The position numbers and the translations under genes are program-made. A DNA stretch of 12,392 nucleotides, taken from Finegoldia magna (GTDB taxonomy: Bacteria > Bacillota > Clostridia > Tissierellales > Peptoniphilaceae). A model generated the notes under the pieces. The model saw only the letters and a list, made by a program, of their open reading frames with translations, ran no database searches and was not told the DNA's origin. This document shows, piece by piece, positions 1 to 6,071 of the stretch. Numbering within the stretch: position 1 is the first letter of the stretch; each line of letters opens with the position of its first letter. The stretch spans positions 1 to 12,392 of the forward strand of contig NZ_JAGYZD010000028.1 of the NCBI RefSeq assembly GCF_018371055.1, in the 5' to 3' direction.

Positions 1-63
1 GTTATAGTTGGTGGCATAATTGGGACATTAGTGGCAATATTATTATTTAAAGTAATTATTTAG
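1..63 (+). CDS. C-terminal end of a membrane protein (5' end outside window)
   Basis: The first 20 codons read as an open frame ending in TAG at 61-63. The peptide is almost entirely hydrophobic (Ile, Val, Leu, Gly, Ala, one Lys near the end), so it is a C-terminal transmembrane helix. In many Firmicutes the gene just before cdd-era is dgkA (undecaprenol/diacylglycerol kinase), a small three-helix membrane protein that ends in such a helix; that identity is only an inference from position. The stop codon overlaps the AGGAG ribosome binding site of cdd, so the two genes are almost certainly cotranscribed. Confidence 0.6.
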   Translation, partial: VIVGGIIGTLVAILLFKVII

Positions 64-70
64 GAGTATT

Positions 71-466
71 ATGGAAATTAATAAAATGTATAAAATTGCT
101 TTGCAATATAAACAAAACGCATACACGCCATATTCTAATTACAACGTAGGATGTTGTGTCAAAGACATAGAAGGGAACTATTATGGAGGTTGTAATATTG
201 AAAATGCTTCATTTAGCCCAACAATTTGTGCAGAAAGAACTGCAATTTCAAAAATGGTATCTGAAGGATTTAAGTTAATAGATACTATTTTAATAATTGG
301 AGATTCTGATTTCACTTATCCTTGTGGGGTTTGCAGGCAAGTAATTAAAGAATTTTCTAATGAAGCTACAAAAATAATAATAGCTAAAAATGAAAATGAG
401 TATAAGATTTATAATATTGAAGATTTATTACCTCATGGTTTTAGTGGAGATGATGTAAATGTTTAA
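71..466 (+). CDS. cdd: cytidine deaminase
   Basis: Hydrolytic deamination of cytidine and deoxycytidine to uridine and deoxyuridine in cytosolic pyrimidine salvage. The 131-residue length fits the short homotetrameric class. The zinc site is visible: C53 in the CAE motif with catalytic proton-shuttling E55, and C85 and C88 in PCGVCRQ. The upstream N-E-N-A-S-F type substrate loop (NIENASF, 42-48) and the C-terminal LLP..F motif (119-124) are also present. ATG at 71 follows AGGAG at 62-66, which overlaps the stop of the preceding gene. The 3' end overlaps era by 8 bases, matching the common Firmicutes cdd-era arrangement. Nothing is missing, and the call is secure. Confidence 0.96.
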   Translation: MEINKMYKIALQYKQNAYTPYSNYNVGCCVKDIEGNYYGGCNIENASFSPTICAERTAISKMVSEGFKLIDTILIIGDSDFTYPCGVCRQVIKEFSNEATKIIIAKNENEYKIYNIEDLLPHGFSGDDVNV

Positions 467-1343
467 ATCTGGATTTATTTCAGTTATAGGCAGAAGTAAT
501 GTAGGAAAATCAACTCTTTTAAATAGAGTTCTAGGAGAAAAACTAACGATTATTTCTGACAAACCTCAAACTACAAGAAACAAAATACAATTGATATATA
601 CTGACGAAAATATGCAAGCAATATTTTTAGATACCCCAGGAATTCAAACACCAAAAAATAAACTCGGAGATTATATGCTCAAAGTTTCGATGTCAACTTT
701 GAATGAGGTTGATGTTATAACATATATTGTAGATACTACTGAAGAAATAGGAAAACTAGACTCTGAAATTATTGAGAAATTAAAATTAGTTGATACAAAA
801 ATAATTCTATTAATCAATAAAATAGATAAAACATCAAGTGATAAAGTCAATGAATTAGTAGAAATGTACAGTAAAGTTGGAATATTTGAAGAAATAATTC
901 CAATAAGCGCATTGAACGGAGATAATGTAGAAGGATATTTAGCTTCTTTAAAAAATAATTTGCCTGAAGGTCCAATGTATTATGACAAAGATAGCGTAAC
1001 TGATCAACCTATTAGACAAATTGTACAAGAACTAATTAGGGAAAAGGCCCTAATGAATTTATCCGATGAATTACCACATGGAATAGCTATAACTATTGAA
1101 AAATTCAAAGAAAGACAAGACAGGAATTTAATAGATATAGATGCTACTATTATTGTTGAGAAAAAAAGTCATAAAGGAATGGTAATTGGGAAAAAAGGAT
1201 CAATGATAAAAAAAATTGGAACTGATGCCAGAATTGATATTGAACAATTATTAGACGCTAAAGTAAATCTGAAACTATGGGTTAAAATAGATGAAGAATG
1301 GAGAAATAAAGATTCTAGATTAAGGTATTTGGGTTACAATTAA
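459..1343 (+). CDS. era: GTPase Era, 16S rRNA-binding ribosome assembly factor
   Basis: Essential GTPase that binds the 3' end of 16S rRNA and assists 30S subunit maturation at the membrane/cytosol. The 294 residues match the family. Visible G motifs are G1 GRSNVGKST (11-19), G2 in PQTTR (36-40), G3 DTPG (58-61), G4 NKID (120-123) and G5 SAL (150-152). The C-terminal KH domain has its GxxG-type loop VIGKKG (242-247), and the protein ends in the usual W-R-N...L-GY tail. G1 has Ser where Era normally has Pro (GRPNVGKS); the KH domain and context exclude EngB. Start ATG 459 lies inside cdd, with GGAG at 446-449 giving 9-base spacing. It shares one base with recO (TAATG). Confidence 0.96.
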   Translation: MFKSGFISVIGRSNVGKSTLLNRVLGEKLTIISDKPQTTRNKIQLIYTDENMQAIFLDTPGIQTPKNKLGDYMLKVSMSTLNEVDVITYIVDTTEEIGKLDSEIIEKLKLVDTKIILLINKIDKTSSDKVNELVEMYSKVGIFEEIIPISALNGDNVEGYLASLKNNLPEGPMYYDKDSVTDQPIRQIVQELIREKALMNLSDELPHGIAITIEKFKERQDRNLIDIDATIIVEKKSHKGMVIGKKGSMIKKIGTDARIDIEQLLDAKVNLKLWVKIDEEWRNKDSRLRYLGYN

Positions 1344-2047
1344 TGGAACAAGATTACATCAAGACACAAGCTATTGTGTTGGAGCATATAATTTATGGAG
1401 AAAATTCTATAATATTGAACGTTTTCTGTAAAGAAGAAGGTATTATTGGGATTTTCATCAATAATATTAATTCCATGAAATCAATTATAGAATTTAATGT
1501 TCTGTCAGTGAATGATTTTACCTTAAAAAAAGGAAATCAATTCTATTATTTGGTGGATTATGATTTAATTAACTCTAATTTTAATATAAGAACTAACTAT
1601 AAATCAGAATTATTTAGTTTGGTTATAGTTGATTTAATAAAGTCAATTTTTTACAATGAAGTATGTAATGCAAAAGTATACTCTTTAATATTGAAAACAG
1701 TAATATTCTTATCAAAATATTCGGATAATCAGTACGCTTTAATAAATGCGTTTGTATTGAAGCTAGTATCATATCTTGGGTATCAACCAAGTATGTTTTA
1801 TGAAAATAGTCATAATAGGTTTTATTTAGATGGCGGATTTGTAGATTCCGATGGAGAATACTACCAAATAGATAATTTACATGCAAAATATATGATATAC
1901 TTAATGAAAAATAGGTATGATGATATAGTTAATAAAAAGTTTGAATCTATAAATGAAAACGAAATTTTAAAAATTTTGCTAAAATACACGATGAACAATT
2001 TTGGAATTGAATATTTGGGGTCATTAGGTTACCTTGAATATTTGTAA
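1343..2047 (+). CDS. recO: DNA repair protein RecO (no zinc cluster)
   Basis: Recombination mediator that works with RecR to load RecA on SSB-covered single-stranded DNA and promotes strand annealing. The 234 residues are typical. The N-terminal OB fold (about 1-80) starts with the family pattern (TQAIVLEHIIYGENSIIL, 8-25, as in 'K..A.VL....YGE.d.i'). A helical C-terminal domain follows, with LVSYLGYQPS (141-150) where other RecO proteins have 'L..LG..P.L..C..C'. The usual four-cysteine zinc finger is missing: the only cysteines are C29 and C108. Overall divergence is high, so the call rests partly on its place right after era. The start overlaps the era stop (TAATG) with only a weak AAGG upstream, so translation is probably coupled to era. 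Confidence 0.88.
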   Translation: MEQDYIKTQAIVLEHIIYGENSIILNVFCKEEGIIGIFINNINSMKSIIEFNVLSVNDFTLKKGNQFYYLVDYDLINSNFNIRTNYKSELFSLVIVDLIKSIFYNEVCNAKVYSLILKTVIFLSKYSDNQYALINAFVLKLVSYLGYQPSMFYENSHNRFYLDGGFVDSDGEYYQIDNLHAKYMIYLMKNRYDDIVNKKFESINENEILKILLKYTMNNFGIEYLGSLGYLEYL

Positions 2048-2056
2048 GGAGAAATA

Positions 2057-3745
2057 ATGTATAACTTATTAATAGATATAGTGACTAATAATATTCCTGA
2101 GAATTTTATAGGATTTATAAATAGATCGCTTGACGAAAAAATAAGAAAAGAATTAAAAAAACTGCAATTAGTATATTCAAGTATAGATTTGGATACAATA
2201 AAAGATCATTTTTTTATTTACATTACTAATTTAGAAAATACAGGATATACACTAGAAGATTATGAAAATGTAATAAATAAAGCTATTGATTCGATAAATT
2301 TCAAGTACAATTATGATTCAGAAAGTTTATCATTTAGACAGTCTATCTTATACATCAAAATTTTTAATGAAAAAGAAAATAAAACAATAAAATTAAAAGG
2401 ATTAAAAGAAGATAAAGATGATAGCTTAGTTAATTCTTCTACTTTTAACAATTTTTCTTCAGAGTTACTAAAAAACCAAATCATATTAAAAAAAGAAGAA
2501 AGATTACAATCATTTGAAAAAAACGCTAATAAACTTGCTAGAGCAAATGGTTGTTCAATTATTAATAACAAAAGCATACTAAATGAATATGCAAATAAAT
2601 TTGATTATCCTGTAAGCGTTGAAGGATCATTTGACGAAAAATTTTTATGTATCGATAAATCAATACTTTATACAGTTTTGATGGAAAATTTTACAGTATT
2701 ACCGATGGAATTTGATAACGGAAATAGTTCAAACTTTTTTGTTTACGCTAAAAACAAGAATTCTGAAGATTCCCATGTTTTGATTCAAAAAATTAATGAC
2801 AAATTAGAAGAAATAAATAATTTGATAAACCAAAAATCTGATAGAAAACTTGAAGACTTTGTTGAAGATTTGAAAACAGTCAATTATATCAATAATTATG
2901 GTAACTTTTATGACAAAACTCAAAGACTAATAAAGATATCAATTGAATTATGTAAAATGCTTTCAGTTAGTCAGGAAACTATTGATTCTGTTAGAAGGAT
3001 AGCATTTTTATGTAAAGCGGATAAAGCTACTGAAATTGTGCAAAAATGTTCTTATTTACACGGGTTAATTGGAAGATTGTATGCTAAGTCTGATGGAGAA
3101 GATAAGATTGTTTACGACGGAGTATATGAACACATTAAACCGAGATTCATATCTGAAAACATTCCAAATTCAACTGCTGCTAGAATTGTTGCAATTTCTG
3201 ACAAAATGGAATATGTTATGTCTTACATAATATCTAATAGTGATGATAATTTTAAATATAATTATAAGTTAAGAAAAACAATAACATCTGTGATTTCAAT
3301 AATACTTAAATCAGAATTAGATTTTAATTTAAGTGATTTTATTACTAAAATTTTATATGTATTTCTCCAAGACAAGGGAATAGTAGATTATGAGTATTTT
3401 GAAAAAAGTATAAAAGAAATTATTCTTGATGTTTATAGAGATGAGTGTATAAAATTAGGTTATGATTTTGATGAAGTTGATGTGATAAATTATGATACTT
3501 TGAATATCTTTAAATCAAATCGTTTATTGACTAATCTTCATGAGTTAAATACAAAAAACAATGGTAAGTTAATGGTTCAAATTCTAAAGATGCTGGAAGC
3601 AAACTCTAGTGAGTGTAAGTATACTCCGATGGAATTAGATAACAATAATTTGTGTAATTTATTAGAAAAATTGGAAAACTGTTCTGATGAAGACTTACCT
3701 TACTATAAATTAATTTTCAAAGGTGTATTTAAGAAAATAAATTAA
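2057..3745 (+). CDS. degenerate, shortened GlyS-like protein (glycyl-tRNA synthetase beta-subunit relative)
   Basis: 562 residues against about 690 for GlyS. GlyS signatures by eye: the start LLIDIVTNNIPENFI (4-18; family 'LLLEIGTEEIPARF'); FDYPVSVEGSFDEKFL (182-197; family 'VEYPVPL.G.FDE.FL'); YGNFYDKTQRL (281-291; 'LGSLYDKTERI'); CKADKATEIV (319-328; 'SKADLVTEMV'); LHGLIGRLYAKSDGED (334-349); and EHIKPRF (358-364). Motifs lost: the 'HQRYFP' box (here MENFTVLPMEF, 209-219), the 'NERVLSARL.DA.FFY' helix, and the 'PTGS.DPFALRR' box (here NSDDNFKYNYKLRK, 394-407). About 60 residues are missing after residue 70, and the C-terminal anticodon-binding region is shortened. The catalytic partner gene glyQ is absent. 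A strong AAGGAG (2046-2051) overlaps the recO stop, and the frame is long and uninterrupted, so this looks like an expressed, repurposed protein rather than a dead gene. Its function is unknown; tRNA or RNA binding is a guess. Confidence 0.8.
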   Translation: MYNLLIDIVTNNIPENFIGFINRSLDEKIRKELKKLQLVYSSIDLDTIKDHFFIYITNLENTGYTLEDYENVINKAIDSINFKYNYDSESLSFRQSILYIKIFNEKENKTIKLKGLKEDKDDSLVNSSTFNNFSSELLKNQIILKKEERLQSFEKNANKLARANGCSIINNKSILNEYANKFDYPVSVEGSFDEKFLCIDKSILYTVLMENFTVLPMEFDNGNSSNFFVYAKNKNSEDSHVLIQKINDKLEEINNLINQKSDRKLEDFVEDLKTVNYINNYGNFYDKTQRLIKISIELCKMLSVSQETIDSVRRIAFLCKADKATEIVQKCSYLHGLIGRLYAKSDGEDKIVYDGVYEHIKPRFISENIPNSTAARIVAISDKMEYVMSYIISNSDDNFKYNYKLRKTITSVISIILKSELDFNLSDFITKILYVFLQDKGIVDYEYFEKSIKEIILDVYRDECIKLGYDFDEVDVINYDTLNIFKSNRLLTNLHELNTKNNGKLMVQILKMLEANSSECKYTPMELDNNNLCNLLEKLENCSDEDLPYYKLIFKGVFKKIN

Positions 3746-3755
3746 GGAGAATGTT

Positions 3756-4547
3756 ATGAATAAAACCATGGCAGTTATTTCTGATTCTACAGGTGAAACA
3801 GCAAATCAAGTTTTGGATGCTGTTAAAGTTCATTTTGATATTAAAAATGTTAGAATAAAAAAATTCTCAAAAATTATTAGAAAAGAACAGATTGATAAAA
3901 TATTAAACGATATTAATGGAGAAATTCTAATATTTTCAACAATCGTAGATCGTGATTTGATGAATTATTTAATTGAGAAAACAGAAATGAATGAATCGAT
4001 TTATTTAGTAGATGTTTTATCATATCCTATTTTAGTTTCAAGTAAGTTTTTTAAGCAACAACCTAAATTTGATGTAGGATTGAATAGAAAAGTTGACCAA
4101 GAATATCTTGAAAAGATGGAAGCTTTAGAATTTGCCGTAAAATACGATGACTGTAAGGATAAGTTTGGTATTCTAAAAGCTGATATTATATTAATAGGGG
4201 TCTCAAGAACTTCAAAAACTCCATTGAGTTTGAACTTAGCATTCAAAAATTATAAAGTATGTAATATTCCAATTTTACCAGAAGTAAAAGTCCCTTCTGA
4301 ATTATTCAAAGTTGATAAGAAAAAAATTATTGGTTTGATTATTGATTCTGATAAACTTAATAATATCAGGGAAAATCGAATGGCTAAAATTGGTTTGCAA
4401 TTAGGCTACTCAGACGATTCAAGAATAGAAAAAGAGCTTGATTATGCAAAAGAAATTATGAACAAGATTGGCTGTAAAATAATTAATGTTACGTATAAAA
4501 CAATTGACGAAACTTCTAATGAAATAATTTCATATATTGATAAATAA
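3756..4547 (+). CDS. ppsR: pyruvate,phosphate dikinase regulatory protein (kinase/pyrophosphorylase, DUF299)
   Basis: Bifunctional enzyme that inactivates pyruvate,phosphate dikinase (or PEP synthase) by ADP-dependent Thr phosphorylation and reactivates it by Pi-dependent dephosphorylation that releases PPi. The 263 residues are close to family length. Visible features are the N-terminal ISDSTGETA (8-16), the conserved stretch FAVKYDD (126-132), and the family P-loop GVSRTSKTPLS (148-158). The family NIPILPEV.VP and IIGL blocks follow (170-194). The residue after YDD is Cys where Gly is usual. Start ATG 3756 has AAGGAGA overlapping the stop of the GlyS-like gene. In Clostridia ppsR commonly follows glyQ-glyS and precedes ppdK; here a terminator follows, so its target must be encoded elsewhere. 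Confidence 0.93.
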   Translation: MNKTMAVISDSTGETANQVLDAVKVHFDIKNVRIKKFSKIIRKEQIDKILNDINGEILIFSTIVDRDLMNYLIEKTEMNESIYLVDVLSYPILVSSKFFKQQPKFDVGLNRKVDQEYLEKMEALEFAVKYDDCKDKFGILKADIILIGVSRTSKTPLSLNLAFKNYKVCNIPILPEVKVPSELFKVDKKKIIGLIIDSDKLNNIRENRMAKIGLQLGYSDDSRIEKELDYAKEIMNKIGCKIINVTYKTIDETSNEIISYIDK

Positions 4548-4558
4548 CAGTAAAATTT

Positions 4559-4590
4559 AAGTTCTCATTTTTTGAGAGCTTTTTTGTTTT
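4559..4590 (+). terminator. intrinsic terminator after ppsR
   Basis: AAGTTCTCA (4559-4567) pairs with TGAGAGCTT (4573-4581), giving a 9-bp stem with one G-T wobble and a five-T loop. A T-rich run (4580-4590, TTTTTTGTTTT) follows directly. It lies 12 bases after the ppsR stop and closes the cdd-era-recO unit. Confidence 0.88.
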
Positions 4591-4612
4591 AGCTATTAAA
4601 TTATGATAAAAT
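4584..4612 (+). promoter_or_regulatory. putative sigma-A promoter for the pseudokinase-phosphatase unit
   Basis: TTGTTT (4584-4589) as -35 and TAAAAT (4607-4612) as -10 are separated by exactly 17 bases, in the only intergenic space before the GTG start at 4637. The -35 lies in the T-tract of the upstream terminator. In DNA this AT-rich, chance matches are common, so the call rests mainly on spacing and position. Confidence 0.55.
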
Positions 4613-4626
4613 ATTAGGAGAATACT

Positions 4627-4631
4627 GGAGG
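4627..4631 (+). promoter_or_regulatory. ribosome binding site deciding a GTG start
   Basis: GGAGG is followed after 5 bases by GTG (4637-4639). The nearby ATG at 4635 is in another frame and does not give the kinase-like protein. The GTG start places RYEI at residue 5, just as PASTA kinases begin. A second AGGAG (4616-4620) lies further upstream. Confidence 0.75.
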
Positions 4632-4636
4632 CAAAT

Positions 4637-6070
4637 GTGGAAAATAATAGATACGAAATTCAAAGAAAAATAAATGAAGACGAATTTTCTACGACATTTA
4701 AAGCATACGATAAAAAATTAAATAGATATCTTAGTTTCAAGGAATATAACGACAATAAATATTTTGATACATTAACAAATAGTTTAAAATCTTTATCAAA
4801 CTTACATCATCCTAATATTCTGGAAATGTATGATTTAATTATTAGTTCGGATGATAAGTGTTTTTTAACTTATGAGTTTTTTGACGGAATATCATTGGAT
4901 AATTTGTTCAAAAGAAAGGATGTTTCAGAATCTTTTCTATTTGATATTTTGAGAAAAATTTTACTTTCATTAATTTATTCAGAAAATAATGGAATATTTT
5001 TTGGGAATTTACGAATTTATAATATGTCAGTAGATGAAAATAATAATTTTAAGATTGATATTTTCAAAAACTTCGATGGTGAAAACTTTGGTAATAGTGA
5101 AGCTCAGTTAAATCATAATATTAACCTATTATTAGAAATTTTAGAAAATTCTAATATAGATATTGAAAATAGTAGTTTAAATAGTTTTTATCAAAATTTA
5201 AGAAATAACTCATATGATGATACTCAAGGTATTATGAAAGATTTAAATGAAATTAATAATTATAAAATGACAGGTTCAAATAATGAATCTATAGATAATA
5301 CAATTAAATTAGATTTAAAAAATGAACATGAAAAAAATATGTCCTATAAAATAGATGAAAATTTATTTGAAGAAGAAATTAAGAATAAAAATAAATCTCA
5401 TAATTATCTTAAATCTTTCTTAGTGTATTTTACATCTGTATTATTAGCTTTTATTGCTGCTGCAGCAATAATTTTTTACTATAATTTGAGGCCAAAAGCA
5501 CCTGACTATGTTGGAAAAAACCTAAGACTTGCTGTTGATCAAGCTACAGCGAATGACATTGAATTAGTTGTGGATAAATCATTAAGCGTGGATAAGTCAG
5601 ATTTTAATAAATATGTAGTTATTGGTCAGAGCCCAAAAGTTGGCGATAAGCTTTTATTTAAGAAAAAAATTAAGGTAGAACTTGGATTAGAAAAAGAAGA
5701 TACTATGATTAATTTAATAGGTTTAAATTTGAAAAAAGCTAAAAAAGAGCTATCTAATCTAGGTGTAAATGTTAAGAAAGTTAGATACAAAAAAAGTTCA
5801 GTATATGATGAAGGTGTAGTAATTGACCAAAGCATTGAAGCTGGTAGAAATATTAAAAATGGAGATTTCATTACTATAACTGTAAGTTCTGGTAAAGCAA
5901 GAAAAACAGAAACGGTTGAAGATGAATATACTCCACCTGAAGAAAATGAAAGACCTAATGAAGATGAAACTGATAATTCTAGTGTAGATAATAATGATTC
6001 TAATTCAGATAATAATCAACAATCTGATAATGAAAATACTAGGAAAAACGATAATAACAGTGGGGAATAA
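4637..6070 (+). CDS. membrane PASTA-domain pseudokinase
   Basis: 477 residues with the PrkC/PknB layout: cytosolic kinase fold (about 1-208), charged linker, one membrane helix (259-283), two PASTA domains (about 288-354 and 356-419) and an Asp/Asn/Glu/Ser-rich outer tail (421-477). The fold is recognisable from RYEIQRKI (5-12), beta-3 Lys K35, HHPNIL (57-62) and Asn129 of the catalytic loop. Catalytic residues are lost. The glycine loop is INEDEFS (12-18), S49 replaces the alpha-C Glu, and the HRD motif reads FGN (122-124), so the catalytic Asp is Asn. The DFG motif reads IFK (142-144). The activation loop and APE segment are deleted: a short linker leads straight to the alpha-F-like LNHNINLLLEIL (158-169). 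PASTA domains in this family bind muropeptides or lipid II, so a wall-sensing scaffold is a reasonable inference. It lies one base from a PP2C phosphatase gene. Identity of the architecture is firm; lack of activity is inferred. Confidence 0.88.
   Translation: MENNRYEIQRKINEDEFSTTFKAYDKKLNRYLSFKEYNDNKYFDTLTNSLKSLSNLHHPNILEMYDLIISSDDKCFLTYEFFDGISLDNLFKRKDVSESFLFDILRKILLSLIYSENNGIFFGNLRIYNMSVDENNNFKIDIFKNFDGENFGNSEAQLNHNINLLLEILENSNIDIENSSLNSFYQNLRNNSYDDTQGIMKDLNEINNYKMTGSNNESIDNTIKLDLKNEHEKNMSYKIDENLFEEEIKNKNKSHNYLKSFLVYFTSVLLAFIAAAAIIFYYNLRPKAPDYVGKNLRLAVDQATANDIELVVDKSLSVDKSDFNKYVVIGQSPKVGDKLLFKKKIKVELGLEKEDTMINLIGLNLKKAKKELSNLGVNVKKVRYKKSSVYDEGVVIDQSIEAGRNIKNGDFITITVSSGKARKTETVEDEYTPPEENERPNEDETDNSSVDNNDSNSDNNQQSDNENTRKNDNNSGE
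6062..6066 (+). promoter_or_regulatory. ribosome binding site fixing the phosphatase start
   Basis: GGGGA lies 5 bases before ATG 6072 and overlaps the last codons of the pseudokinase gene. It supports the start at 6072 over the in-frame upstream ATG at 5994. The longer form would add 26 hydrophobic residues read from inside the pseudokinase tail, ahead of the normal PP2C N terminus. Confidence 0.75.
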
Positions 6071-6071
6071 T

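Noticed and set aside
2057..3745. GlyS-like gene as a frameshifted pseudogene
   Set aside because: The frame is continuous, has a strong ribosome binding site and keeps several blocks in order; losses are in-frame deletions and substitutions, not frame breaks.
4635..4637. ATG at 4635 as start of the pseudokinase
   Set aside because: It is in a different frame from the kinase-PASTA protein; GTG at 4637 with GGAGG upstream fits.
5935..6067. Asn/Asp-rich codons as a tandem repeat or phase-variable tract
   Set aside because: The GAT/AAT codons are irregular, with no fixed repeat unit or long homopolymer, so only compositional bias can be claimed.
5994..6071. Upstream in-frame ATG giving the phosphatase 26 extra N-terminal residues
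   Set aside because: The extension is read out of frame through the pseudokinase tail, has no PP2C features, and the ATG at 6072 has a well-placed GGGGA site and starts at the normal family position.
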